This document shows, piece by piece, positions 1 to 7,347 of a stretch of 30,153 bases of DNA. The stretch is from Alkanophaga liquidiphilum (GTDB lineage: Archaea; Halobacteriota; Syntropharchaeia; Alkanophagales; B39-G2). The stretch spans positions 1-30,153 of the forward strand of contig JAPHEF010000024.1 in NCBI GenBank assembly GCA_029259535.1, given 5' to 3'. Below the pieces are notes generated by a model, which did no database searches, was not told the DNA's origin, and saw only the letters and a list, made by a program, of their open reading frames with translations. A program made the translations under genes and the position numbers. Positions within the stretch are counted from its first letter, which is position 1. Each line of letters opens with the position of its first letter.

Positions 1-1101
1 GCTGTATTTTTTGATCTGGAAGGACCTTTGTCGCCACAGGACAACGCATATGAGGTGCTGTCATGCGTAGAGAACGGTGGCAAAATATTTGAGATTTTGA
101 GCAGGTATGATGACATCATTTCACTTGAGGGACGAGAAGGCTACGAGGCGGGCGACACGCTTGCGCTCATCGTGCCGTTTTTAGTTGCGCACGGCATTTC
201 CGAGGAAGACATAAGAAGGGTTTCAGGGCAGGCGCCGCTGACGAAAGGCGCGAAGGAACTTGTGTCATGGCTTAAAAGCGACGGCTGGCAAGTTTTCATA
301 ATCTCAACAAGTTACGAGCAGCACGCTTTCAACATTGGCGCAAAGCTCGGCGTCGAACCCGAAAACATATTCTGCACACGTCTCGATTTGAACGGGCTGC
401 GGCGTCGCCTCGACGACGAAATCCTCTCACTCGTGCGACGCGTCGAGAAGGAAATACTGGGGCTTCATGGGGCGGCAAGCGGTGAGGAAAGCATCGTAGA
501 ACGGCTCGACAGCTTTTTTTTCGAGGAATTACCTAAGCACGGCTACGATTTTTTAGAGTTACGGGTCGTCGGCGGTCGCAGAAAGGTGGAGGCGATGCTC
601 AACGCCGCAGAGAAAAGCGGCGCACGCCTCGAAGACTGCATAGCAGTGGGCGACAGCATCACCGATCAAAAAATGCTTGATGAAGCTCGGAAGCGTGCGA
701 TTTCGGTCGTTTTTAATGGGAACGAGTATGCAGTGCCTTTTGCGAGCGTGGGGCTTGCCACCATAGACCTTAGGTTTTTGCACGTTGTCTGCGAGGCTTT
801 TGCGAGAGGAGGGGTAAACGAGGTCAAGAGCGTTGCTGAGGAGTGGGAGCGGCGCATTAACGCCGCCCAGCCGCCCACGACGCTGCCGACGCCACAGGAA
901 AATTTCCTGCAAAGTTTTGAGGATTTGTTAACAGAAAGGCTTGCCTCGTCGGTAAAAAACGGTGAGCTGGAAGTCGCTGGGGATTGGCGTCCCCAATTGC
1001 ATTGGCTCGAAGGCGCGGACGCCCGCAGGAGGGAGGAAGTTATAAGAATTCATAAAAGCTTCAGAATGCATTTGAGGGGTGCAGCTGCAAAGCTCGGCTG
1101 A
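1..1101 (+). CDS. HAD-superfamily hydrolase, C-terminal part (5' truncated by window edge)
   Basis: The reading frame is open from base 1 and continues upstream; a TTG at 28 is not the real start because the HAD motif I lies before it (AVFFDLEGPLS from base 1). The DLEG form of motif I resembles ThrH/phosphoserine phosphatase-like HAD proteins. Motif II/III-like segments follow (FIISTS near base 295, then a helical cap-like region), and motif IV is GDSITDQKM near base 650. The C-terminal 90 residues are charged and helical and lie beyond the HAD fold. It resembles the archaeal predicted-phosphatase group COG4030, from memory of the DLEGPLSPQDNAYEV signature. The substrate is unknown. The marker 17 gene lies 196 bases downstream on the same strand but has its own promoter. 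Confidence 0.75.
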   Translation, partial: AVFFDLEGPLSPQDNAYEVLSCVENGGKIFEILSRYDDIISLEGREGYEAGDTLALIVPFLVAHGISEEDIRRVSGQAPLTKGAKELVSWLKSDGWQVFIISTSYEQHAFNIGAKLGVEPENIFCTRLDLNGLRRRLDDEILSLVRRVEKEILGLHGAASGEESIVERLDSFFFEELPKHGYDFLELRVVGGRRKVEAMLNAAEKSGARLEDCIAVGDSITDQKMLDEARKRAISVVFNGNEYAVPFASVGLATIDLRFLHVVCEAFARGGVNEVKSVAEEWERRINAAQPPTTLPTPQENFLQSFEDLLTERLASSVKNGELEVAGDWRPQLHWLEGADARRREEVIRIHKSFRMHLRGAAAKLG

Positions 1102-1178
1102 TGCACGCAAGGTAAGTCGGCAGAAAATTTAGCTTTAAAGAAAGGGGCGTGCAACATTATTGCTTTGCTCGTGTTTCT

Positions 1179-1200
1179 ACTTTGTTTATACTTTGTTTAC
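1179..1200 (+). repeat. 11-base tandem repeat, T-rich, after the HAD gene
   Basis: ACTTTGTTTAT is followed immediately by ACTTTGTTTAC. The T-rich stretch about 80 bases after the HAD stop codon could act as an archaeal U-rich terminator. That role is inferred only. Confidence 0.35.
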
Positions 1201-1265
1201 TGCTTGCGTCGCTTATAGGATTGAATACGCCACTCTAACCCGTCCAGTTGGATGAAAGCAGAAAA

Positions 1266-1275
1266 CTTTTTAAAG
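1266..1275 (+). promoter_or_regulatory. TATA-like box of the marker 17 gene
   Basis: CTTTTTAAAG is centred about 27 bases before the ATG at 1298, the spacing expected for a leaderless archaeal transcript. It argues against the in-frame ATG at 1280, which would lie only 10 bases from the box centre. Confidence 0.55.
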
Positions 1276-1297
1276 TTCAATGCAGAAAGGTTCTGAG

Positions 1298-1948
1298 ATG
1301 GAAGTTCATGTCGAAGTTGACGAGGAAGAAGGGGCGCTGGCATTCAAGCGGCTCGTCGAATACGTAGTTGCTGATCTTGGCATTAGTAGGGTGGTGGAAG
1401 AGGTCAGAGTGTATATGAACGTAGAGAAGCCCTTGTTTTACATCCGAGTGCGGAAGAATCCGAGTGTTGAGAAGATAGAGATGAAAGACATCGTTGAAAT
1501 GAAGGAGCGTGGTATTGACACCCTTGAGGTCGAGATAAGGAAAGAAGAATACGCCCCTTACTTGTTGCAGATGTTCTGGGAGGCTTTCGGGGAGGAGCGA
1601 GTGCGACAGATAAGACACAACCGTCTTGAGCTCATGGGGGTGACTAAGGAGGACGTTCTCGGACTTCCGGTCTCCGACATAAAAGAACGAGAAAAGGACA
1701 CACTTGTTCAAGACATGATTTTCAGGATAATCCCGATCGGTTTTAGGATAGTCAAGAAGCTTGACGCCGAGAGGAACATAGTTTCGTGCATAGCTTCTGA
1801 AAACCCCATAACCGATGAGGACGTTAAAGAAGTGGAAGCGGTAATAGCAAGACCGCCGAAGCGGCTGCGCCTGACTGAGGAGGATTTCATGAAGAAATAC
1901 GAGAAGCCGAAGAAGCTCTTCGTGCCGTATAGAGAGAGTTATGTCTGA
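1298..1948 (+). CDS. Putative methanogenesis marker protein 17
   Basis: This is a soluble protein of 216 residues beginning MEVHVEVDEEEG. Its size, acidic N-terminus, the segment VEEVRVYMNVEKPLFYIRV and a C-terminal half with NRLELMGVTKEDVLGLP fit my memory of marker 17, a family restricted to Mcr-containing archaea and reported in the component A3a complex that activates Mcr. The start at 1298 is preferred over ATG 1280 because of the TATA spacing and the family-like start. No transmembrane segment or metal-binding cysteine cluster is visible. The assignment is consistent with mcrA at the far end of the window but rests on recall; another conserved archaeal family is possible. Confidence 0.55.
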   Translation: MEVHVEVDEEEGALAFKRLVEYVVADLGISRVVEEVRVYMNVEKPLFYIRVRKNPSVEKIEMKDIVEMKERGIDTLEVEIRKEEYAPYLLQMFWEAFGEERVRQIRHNRLELMGVTKEDVLGLPVSDIKEREKDTLVQDMIFRIIPIGFRIVKKLDAERNIVSCIASENPITDEDVKEVEAVIARPPKRLRLTEEDFMKKYEKPKKLFVPYRESYV

Positions 1949-2063
1949 CTTATCAGGCTGCGCAGTAGCGCAAGCGTGCGAAGTAAGACCCTGTTTTATG
2001 CCAAGAGCAAAGATGTCATGGAGTTGCTCGAACACCCATAGTATCCACTGTCGTGACCTCCTC

Positions 2064-2090
2064 CCTCCATTGAGGGCATCCACCGGATGC
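2064..2090 (-). repeat. Right-end double hairpin of the small derivative
   Basis: CCCTC/GAGGG (2063-2067 with 2072-2076) and GCATCC/GGATGC (2076-2081 with 2085-2090, loop ACC) are tandem stem-loops. The same pair occurs at 17055-17083. One base has been lost from the first stem, but five pairs remain. Confidence 0.7.
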
Positions 2091-2227
2091 ACGAGGTTGG
2101 GGAGTGTGCCGGGCCGACGGCGCTCCCCTCCGGCCGGGCGGGTCACGACGCCCCTGACCGCAGGTTATACCCACAGCCTCGTCGTATATTCATAGAACGT
2201 AAGCTATAAATACTTTTTCCCACCCCT

Positions 2228-2245
2228 TCCCCTGCCCGGAGGGGA
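2228..2245 (-). repeat. Left-end hairpin of the small derivative
   Basis: TCCCCT pairs with AGGGGA around a six-base loop. It occupies the same place as the longer hairpin at 15939-15962, with a different sequence but preserved pairing. Confidence 0.6.
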
Positions 2246-2413
2246 TTAGCAGCAACATCATCCTAAAAAGCAGAATCATAAGTGTGCAGCGTTTCTGGGG
2301 ATGTCATCGTCTTAGACTGTGAGAAGTTCAAACAATAATGCTGTGGGCACTCCCATGGAAGCAACCTCCCATATAAATATGATGTGGTTTTGATAGCTTT
2401 TAAAAACAAGCAG

Positions 2414-2428
2414 TAAAAAAAGTAAAAA
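2414..2428 (-). terminator. Poly-T terminator of the histone gene
   Basis: On the minus strand, TTTTTAC followed by TTTTTTTAC lies 26-40 bases after the histone stop codon. This is the typical U-tract form of archaeal intrinsic terminators. Confidence 0.5.
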
Positions 2429-2453
2429 TGAAATGGGATTTTGTTTTTTCTTT

Positions 2454-2669
2454 TTAAGCCTTGACTATTCTTTCTGCAGCTTTTTGGATGTCTTCCTTCT
2501 TCACGGTTTTTCGACCAGCATGTTTTGCAAGGTCAACCGCTTCCTTGGATATCTTCGCCCCTACTTCCTCAAGGCACTTTACAAGCTCGACACTTGCGTC
2601 TTCACTCACTCTTTCTGCACCCGCTTTCCTTATTATCCTGGTTATGGGTGCAATCGGTAGTTCGGGCAT
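2454..2669 (-). CDS. Archaeal histone (HMf family)
   Basis: This is a 71-residue single histone fold with no tail. It starts MPELPIAPITRIIRKAGAER, followed by the usual VSEDA...L helix, KISKEAVDLAKHAGRKTVKKEDI and a C-terminal helix. Length and motifs match HMfA/HMfB. It wraps chromosomal DNA as dimers or longer multimers. The ATG is preceded by GGGTGGT six bases upstream. It is transcribed alone, with its own promoter and a poly-T terminator. Confidence 0.95.
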   Translation of the reverse strand: MPELPIAPITRIIRKAGAERVSEDASVELVKCLEEVGAKISKEAVDLAKHAGRKTVKKEDIQKAAERIVKA

Positions 2670-2683
2670 TTATACCACCCGTA

Positions 2684-2710
2684 ACCAGATAATCACTGGT
2701 AATATATAAA
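2684..2710 (-). promoter_or_regulatory. Histone promoter with inverted repeat between TATA box and start site
   Basis: On the minus strand, TTTATATATT (2701-2710) is a strong TATA box, placing the start site near 2679. Between them lies the inverted repeat ACCAG-N7-CTGGT (2684-2700). A protein bound there would block initiation, so it may be an operator; that is inference. Confidence 0.55.
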
Positions 2711-2735
2711 ATTTTTGGTCGCTCGCCCCCGCCAG

Positions 2736-5177
2736 TTAGCTAAACCATTTGTCGAGAGTCATCTGCTCCGATTCTTCAAAAACTTTCGTGTCATACCCGA
2801 AATATCTCAAGATCCTATGCGCTGCAGGTATCACCTGATGCTTCACGTAGTAATTATAATCTACATGATGCGTCTTGCCCTCTGATAATATTTCATTGCC
2901 TCTTGCTTCATCTATCAAATCTGCGGGGAATGCCCGCTCGCTCATTTTCTCGGCGCCTTTAAGTATGATGTAAGGAACTTTGGAGCCCACCTCATACACT
3001 ATGTTCCTCGCCCTCGCCTTCTCCGCCGCCAATACGTGCGCCTGCTTTGCGTCGTAGCCCGATGCTTTCTTCGTGAGCGTCTTGCGAATGATAAGTTTTT
3101 CTAGGGGGACCTCGCCGCTCTTAAGCATATTTATAACCCCCCTAACGTATTTTACCGCCTTTTCAGGGCTTTTGTCCCGCAAAATTGCATTTATGACCTC
3201 TGCTTGCACCTCTTTCGCAAGCTCGCACCAGTCACCCCGCCGCACTTCCAAACCTCGAACTACGATTTCGCCATCTGCTGTAAGGGCGGCGTATCTCTTC
3301 TTCTTCTCCGTGAAGAAAATTGTCTTGAAGAAATCTTCGACCTCAAGCTCCAGCGGCAGCTTCTCCGAAATTTTGGCTGCGAGCTCCTCCGCCTGCTTTA
3401 AAACGTCGCTACCGTCGGACAGCTTCACAAAAATGGAATCAGTGTCGCCGTATATGACCTTAAATCCCATTTCTTCAGCCATTTTTATGGCTTCTTTTAT
3501 GAAATGGCGTCCCCACGCCGTCGTCGCCTCTGCGCACTCCCGCTTATACCAGCGGGCGGCGCCCCAGCCCGTGTATCCGTAAAAGCTGTTCGTCAGGATT
3601 TTGATGCACTGCTGCTGGATGTCAAGGAGGCGATAGGCATCGCTGCCCTTGTCGAGTTTCTTCATCTCCTCTTTTAACTTCGCTCGCCGCTGCACGAGCT
3701 CCACAAGTATTTTCTTGAAAAAGCCATCCGGCTGCTTTCTGAAGGCGTGTCCAACCTCAGGCGCAATGTTTACAGCCTCTTCAGGCACGCTTAAACCCTC
3801 TTTTGCGTTTCCAACGTAGGTGTCAGGAGAGATGTTGAAGGAAATCATTATTGTTGGATACATAGCGGAGAAGTCAAGGCAGACGACGTTCTCATGCAAA
3901 CCTTCTTCAGGGCTCAGCACGAAGCCGCCTTCGTAAGTCTCGGCGGCGCCACTCTTCGGCGGCACAAGCTCGCCGATTTTGAAAGCTTCGGCGCTGAGAT
4001 ATGCTTCTACCTGACGTCCTCGCCCCATTCTCGCAACTATGTCCAGTGGGCACCTTGTCATCTTCGAAAACTCATACTGCAACGGCAACAAGCGCTCAGC
4101 GATGCCGAGCGTGCTTTCCACGTCCGCTCTCGCATACTCCAAGAGCTTCTTCTTGTCCTGCAACCACGCCTCGTAAATTCCTTTTGCGGAAAGCTCGACA
4201 CGCTCCTCGCGCTGCATCACGCCGAGGAACTCCGCAACGTTCTCTAACGTCTTGACCTTCACCTCACCAAGGTCCCGTTGGACGACCCTGTAGAGGTCTA
4301 CGTTCAGCCGCCCCGCGATGTTGACCTCGGGCGTCGGCGTTTTTTCAATACGGGGCGTGCTCCTGTCGGCGCCGACGCTCAGCTCGATGCCATGGAGCTT
4401 TGCTCGCTCCTTTATATATTGCCAGTCGAAGGCGTCGCTGTTGTAGCCCACAATCACATCGGGCGAAAATTCGCGTATGAAATCCAAGAACTCTTGGATT
4501 ATCCGCTCGTCGTCCTCATCGTCGCCCTTTATGAAGAGCTTGCACCCTCGTTCGCCGTTTGCGGTGAGGTATGCGGTTGAGATTATAATTATCGGGTCCC
4601 TGCTCGGCGATGGCATCCCATAGGGGTTCGCCATCTCGCAGTCGAACGCCAGAATATCAAGTTGCGGCGGCTTTCCCTTTTCAATATACTCCACCTCAGC
4701 CGCCACGATGGCAGCGTCGGCGCAATCAACTCTCATCGATACGCCTTTTGCCTTAACTCCGCCGAACGGTTTCAGTCCCTTATCTATTAGGTAGCGTATC
4801 GCAAACAGCACATCCGCTTCAAGCGCCGTGAAGCCCTTTCTCTCCACTTCCTTCCTTAAAGCCGGAACGTGCCTCGGGTGTTCTGCAAAAATTTTAAAAA
4901 CCCTCCTTGTTTTGCCCAGAAGCTTTTTTTCCTCTACGGTTACGTCTTTCACTCTAATTTCCGCTTTTTTACTTTGCACCCGCACTCTCAAAAGCTCCCG
5001 CTTCAGCTCTTCCTCGCCTTCCATAACGTCTTCTTTAAGTGCGTAAAAATAGGGCTCAAAATTCCTGTCAAAAATGACGAAGTGTTTCCCTTGCTCGTCT
5101 TTACACCAAAGTCTTATCACCGCCCGCCCATCCTCAGTTACGTAATCTGCGTCGAGCAAGAAACCCTCTAACTCCAT
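2736..5177 (-). CDS. polB: Family B DNA polymerase (replicative, with 3'-5' exonuclease)
   Basis: About 813 residues, typical of archaeal PolB. Exonuclease motifs: Exo I AFDCEM (about residue 178), Exo II GYNSDAFDW (about 245), Exo III YARADVEST. Polymerase motifs: A, LDFSAMYPTIM; B, KILTNSFYGYTGWG; C, YGDTDSIF; then KKKRY. All catalytic aspartates are present, so an active replicative polymerase is expected. The frame is open 17 codons further upstream, but the start at MELEGFLLDADY (ATG at 5177) matches family N-termini and lies about 27 bases from the TATA-like TTAAATTT (5201-5208). No intein is present. Confidence 0.96.
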   Translation of the reverse strand: MELEGFLLDADYVTEDGRAVIRLWCKDEQGKHFVIFDRNFEPYFYALKEDVMEGEEELKRELLRVRVQSKKAEIRVKDVTVEEKKLLGKTRRVFKIFAEHPRHVPALRKEVERKGFTALEADVLFAIRYLIDKGLKPFGGVKAKGVSMRVDCADAAIVAAEVEYIEKGKPPQLDILAFDCEMANPYGMPSPSRDPIIIISTAYLTANGERGCKLFIKGDDEDDERIIQEFLDFIREFSPDVIVGYNSDAFDWQYIKERAKLHGIELSVGADRSTPRIEKTPTPEVNIAGRLNVDLYRVVQRDLGEVKVKTLENVAEFLGVMQREERVELSAKGIYEAWLQDKKKLLEYARADVESTLGIAERLLPLQYEFSKMTRCPLDIVARMGRGRQVEAYLSAEAFKIGELVPPKSGAAETYEGGFVLSPEEGLHENVVCLDFSAMYPTIMISFNISPDTYVGNAKEGLSVPEEAVNIAPEVGHAFRKQPDGFFKKILVELVQRRAKLKEEMKKLDKGSDAYRLLDIQQQCIKILTNSFYGYTGWGAARWYKRECAEATTAWGRHFIKEAIKMAEEMGFKVIYGDTDSIFVKLSDGSDVLKQAEELAAKISEKLPLELEVEDFFKTIFFTEKKKRYAALTADGEIVVRGLEVRRGDWCELAKEVQAEVINAILRDKSPEKAVKYVRGVINMLKSGEVPLEKLIIRKTLTKKASGYDAKQAHVLAAEKARARNIVYEVGSKVPYIILKGAEKMSERAFPADLIDEARGNEILSEGKTHHVDYNYYVKHQVIPAAHRILRYFGYDTKVFEESEQMTLDKWFS

Positions 5178-5200
5178 CAGAACTATTACGGCACCACGGC

Positions 5201-5208
5201 TTAAATTT
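5201..5208 (-). promoter_or_regulatory. TATA-like box of polB
   Basis: AAATTTAA on the minus strand is centred about 27 bases before the ATG at 5177, suggesting a leaderless transcript. A second AT-rich tract (TTTTAAT, 5231-5243) could support an earlier start site. Confidence 0.45.
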
Positions 5209-5336
5209 GTGACGCGGGAAGCTGCCACCGGAGATTAAAAGTAACCGGACCTGAGAGTGGGACGGGACACGTGCTACACACCCGTTGCCGAGGCTCGTGA
5301 GCGGAATGTCGGTAAGGGACTTAAGTGCTACCTCAA

Positions 5337-5750
5337 TTACTCTGCGAAAATATCAAAGTCGAATAGTTGTTTTTCATCCTTGAACAGCACGTCCTTAGCA
5401 ACCGCCTCGCCGCCTTCCCTCTTCATCTTCGCTCTAATTTCCCTCAAAGCTTCCTTCTTCACCTTTATCCCTAAAAGCTTAGAGTCCTTCTTGAAAACAA
5501 TCTTAGGCGTCCCCTCGCACCACTTCACTTTCAAATTTCCCCTCCCCACGGTGCAGCCCGTCGAAACTTGTATTCCGTCGATGATACACGACGCCGGCGG
5601 CTTGCTATCTGTCTCCACGACGACGCTCAGCTCGTATTTCGCAGCTCCGAGCCTTTCCAACGCAAAAAGCCCCATCTTCAAGCCTAAAACGAGAAAAGGC
5701 CCCAAGTGCCCGTGGAATTCCACTGCTCTCTTTACGAGTCTCGAGTCCAC
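5337..5750 (-). CDS. FmdE-domain protein (formylmethanofuran dehydrogenase subunit E family)
   Basis: 137 residues. Signature segments are AVEFHGHLGPFLVLGLKMG near the N-terminus and DGIQVSTGCTVGRGNL near residue 60, the Cys/His-containing FmdE fold. The C-terminal zinc-ribbon found in longer family members is absent. FmdE-type proteins co-occur with tungsten/molybdenum formylmethanofuran dehydrogenase, but their precise function is unsettled. The start is GTG at 5750, supported by GAGGGGTG five bases upstream; the RecJ-like gene ends only 11 bases before it, so the two are probably co-transcribed. There are no other fmd genes next to it. Confidence 0.85.
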   Translation of the reverse strand: MDSRLVKRAVEFHGHLGPFLVLGLKMGLFALERLGAAKYELSVVVETDSKPPASCIIDGIQVSTGCTVGRGNLKVKWCEGTPKIVFKKDSKLLGIKVKKEALREIRAKMKREGGEAVAKDVLFKDEKQLFDFDIFAE

Positions 5751-5761
5751 TTTCGCACCCC

Positions 5762-6817
5762 TCAGAAATTACGGGTTAAAAACTCCTTTAAACTCCTGAG
5801 AAAGTCAGTTCCTACGTCCGGCGACGCCACGACCCCGATGACTTCCGGCTTTCCGCCTGCTGAGCATCCTTTTGCTCTACAAAGCTGGATGAGCGGCGTC
5901 AGGTCGAGGGCAAGGTGCGTCCGCACGTAAATTTGGACGAAGCTGTCCTGCTCTCGCTCCATTTCGAAACCCCTATTCACGACGACGACAATTTTCTCGG
6001 GGTTTGCAGCCGCAAGTCGCCTCGTCACCGCCGAGATTATGTGGAGACGGGTGTCCAACTCGCAGATTAAAACGTTACATCCGCTTGCAGTTTTGATCTC
6101 CTGCTTTTGCTGCTCATTACATCCTGAAACGCACTTCTCAATCTCCGCCCGCACATTTTCAGCTCTTTCACGCCATTCCTTTACTTTCAGCACGTCTTGA
6201 GGCTTCTCAGCCTCCAGAAGTTTAAGGACGGCATCCTCAACGCACTCGTTGCATCCGACTCGGTAATTCGAGTCAACAAGCTCTACAACATGCAAAAATT
6301 CCTCAAAGCTCATATTCACGCCGTCTAAAAACCTTTTAACATCTTGATAAGCTTTTGTCTTTTTTATCCCCCCCTCAAGGTCGCCAACCGCCCCCAAGAC
6401 TTTTAGGAATTCGCAATGCGGCAATGTTACGTAATTGCGGAAATGCTCAGCCAGCAGCCATGACGCCGACGGATACTTCTCTCTGCTTTCCCCCTTAATA
6501 ATCGGATTCACGTGCGTCACGCTCGCCTCTTGGATTTCTTCTTGGACGTGATGGTCGAAAATCCACAGCTCCTCAGCGCCGACGAACCTCTTTAAACGCA
6601 AAACTTCTTCCTTAGGAAAGCATATGTCTGCAAAAATCACTAAATCATAGTCTCCTTGCAGGCGCAAGCTCTTAAGCGAGTAGATGCCAATTTTCGGCGT
6701 AACATTCGTTATTTTCGCAGGTGGCTCGCCGAAGACGCCACGTCGCAGCAGAAGATAAAGGAGCGCTGCGGAACTTATGCCGTCGGCATCCCAGTGATGA
6801 ACTATTAGGCAACGCAT
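5762..6817 (-). CDS. RecJ-like DHH/DHHA1 family phosphoesterase
   Basis: 351 residues. DHH motifs: HHWDADGISSAAL at the N-terminus (metal-binding D-x-D), a D in VIFADICFP, IFDHHVQEE (the DHH signature) and LGAVGDLEGG. The C-terminus carries a DHHA1-like nucleic acid-binding end with AKGCSAGGKPEVIGV. Relatives are archaeal RecJ-like or GINS-associated nucleases and oligonucleotide phosphodiesterases; which substrate this one cleaves cannot be decided here. There is a cysteine-rich middle (GCNECVED, CVSGCNEQ, SGCNVLIC) that is not a standard part of the family. ATG 6817 is preferred; an in-frame TTG at 6823 is the alternative. It is first in a two-gene unit with the FmdE-domain gene. Confidence 0.85.
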   Translation of the reverse strand: MRCLIVHHWDADGISSAALLYLLLRRGVFGEPPAKITNVTPKIGIYSLKSLRLQGDYDLVIFADICFPKEEVLRLKRFVGAEELWIFDHHVQEEIQEASVTHVNPIIKGESREKYPSASWLLAEHFRNYVTLPHCEFLKVLGAVGDLEGGIKKTKAYQDVKRFLDGVNMSFEEFLHVVELVDSNYRVGCNECVEDAVLKLLEAEKPQDVLKVKEWRERAENVRAEIEKCVSGCNEQQKQEIKTASGCNVLICELDTRLHIISAVTRRLAAANPEKIVVVVNRGFEMEREQDSFVQIYVRTHLALDLTPLIQLCRAKGCSAGGKPEVIGVVASPDVGTDFLRSLKEFLTRNF

Positions 6818-6840
6818 TGTCAACGCCGTTTAAAACTTAG

Positions 6841-6866
6841 TCTAATTTAAAGAAAGCTTTTTAAAC
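6841..6866. promoter_or_regulatory. Divergent promoters of the RecJ-like and VanZ-like genes
   Basis: CTTTTTAAAC (6857-6866) is centred about 26 bases before the VanZ ATG at 6888, consistent with a leaderless transcript. CTTTAAATTAG on the minus strand (about 6842-6852) is centred 30 bases before the RecJ-like ATG. The two boxes nearly abut. Confidence 0.5.
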
Positions 6867-6887
6867 ACACTGAGTATTCATGGGGGT

Positions 6888-7343
6888 ATGGGGCGGCTAA
6901 CTAAGTCTCATGTGTTTGTAGCTCTGACGTGCGCATACGCAGCATTCTTATTTTACTTGTCGTCGCTACCATCGCCTCCGCAGCCCTGGGACTGGCAGTT
7001 TTTGTATAAGTTTGCTGCCCTGCTTGAAGATTGGGGCGTTAGCTTTCTCGTATATCCTTTTTACATAGCATATAAGCATCCTGATAAGTTTGCACACACC
7101 ATCCTGTATATGGGCTTTGGCTTGTTACTGTATCTCACATTGAGGGCAAGGAGCAGCGTTCCCCGTGCGGCGGCACTCTCGCTGCTCATCGGCACGTTTT
7201 ATGGCGCTACTGACGAATTCCATCAGAGTTTCGTACCTTATCGCTCTGCAAACGCCATGGATTTGCTCGCTGACGTCGTAGGTTTGCTGCTGGCACAATT
7301 GCTCATTTTTATATACCTCGGCATTAAAAAGATGTGGGGGTGA
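6888..7343 (+). CDS. VanZ-like membrane protein
   Basis: 151 residues with about four hydrophobic helices (residues 8-26, 50-62, 74-86, 94-112 and 126-146 are the hydrophobic stretches). The VanZ signature is clear: HPDKFAHTILYMGFG before the third helix and GATDEFHQSFVPYRSANAMD before the last, with conserved acidic and histidine residues. The family is named for a teicoplanin-resistance accessory protein; its archaeal role is unknown. The downstream DUF1616-like gene starts five bases after its stop, so the two are translationally coupled. Confidence 0.85.
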   Translation: MGRLTKSHVFVALTCAYAAFLFYLSSLPSPPQPWDWQFLYKFAALLEDWGVSFLVYPFYIAYKHPDKFAHTILYMGFGLLLYLTLRARSSVPRAAALSLLIGTFYGATDEFHQSFVPYRSANAMDLLADVVGLLLAQLLIFIYLGIKKMWG

Positions 7344-7347
7344 GCGG

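Larger units (their letters stand above)
2052..2268 (-). mobile_element. Internally deleted IS605/IS1341-type element (MITE-like), related to the tnpB element at 15918-17094
   Basis: Read on the minus strand, the left end (2268 to about 2217) matches the left end of the tnpB element: TTTAGGATG, then GCTGCTAATCCC, then a hairpin, a G-rich purine run and a TATA-like tract. The right half (about 2190 to 2052) matches the tnpB 3' end and right end, including CCCCAACCTCGTGCATCCGG and two hairpins, and ends in GGAGGTCACG. Almost all tnpB coding sequence is missing, leaving about 216 bases. TTTATA on the minus strand (about 2203-2212) lies roughly 25 bases before the retained tnpB-end/guide-RNA region. 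Exact termini cannot be fixed from two copies. Confidence 0.75.
1949..2453. other. 505-base intergenic gap
   Basis: No convincing gene is visible. A small hairpin (TGCGC-agta-GCGCA, 1959-1972) follows the marker 17 stop without a T-run. The middle (2052-2268) is an internally deleted IS605-type derivative, annotated separately. From 2269 to 2413 I see only scattered AT-rich, TATA-like tracts (2370-2380) and no tRNA-like cloverleaf. The last 40 bases hold the histone terminator. Confidence 0.6.

Noticed and set aside
1277..2146. Minus-strand 289-codon open frame antisense to the marker 17 gene
   Set aside because: It runs antisense to a gene with recognisable family features and then through the transposon remnant; low-complexity composition and no family match.
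2281..2400. Possible tRNA or structured RNA around GAAGTTCAAAC
   Set aside because: No acceptor or T-arm pairing flanks the TTCAAA, and no cloverleaf can be drawn.
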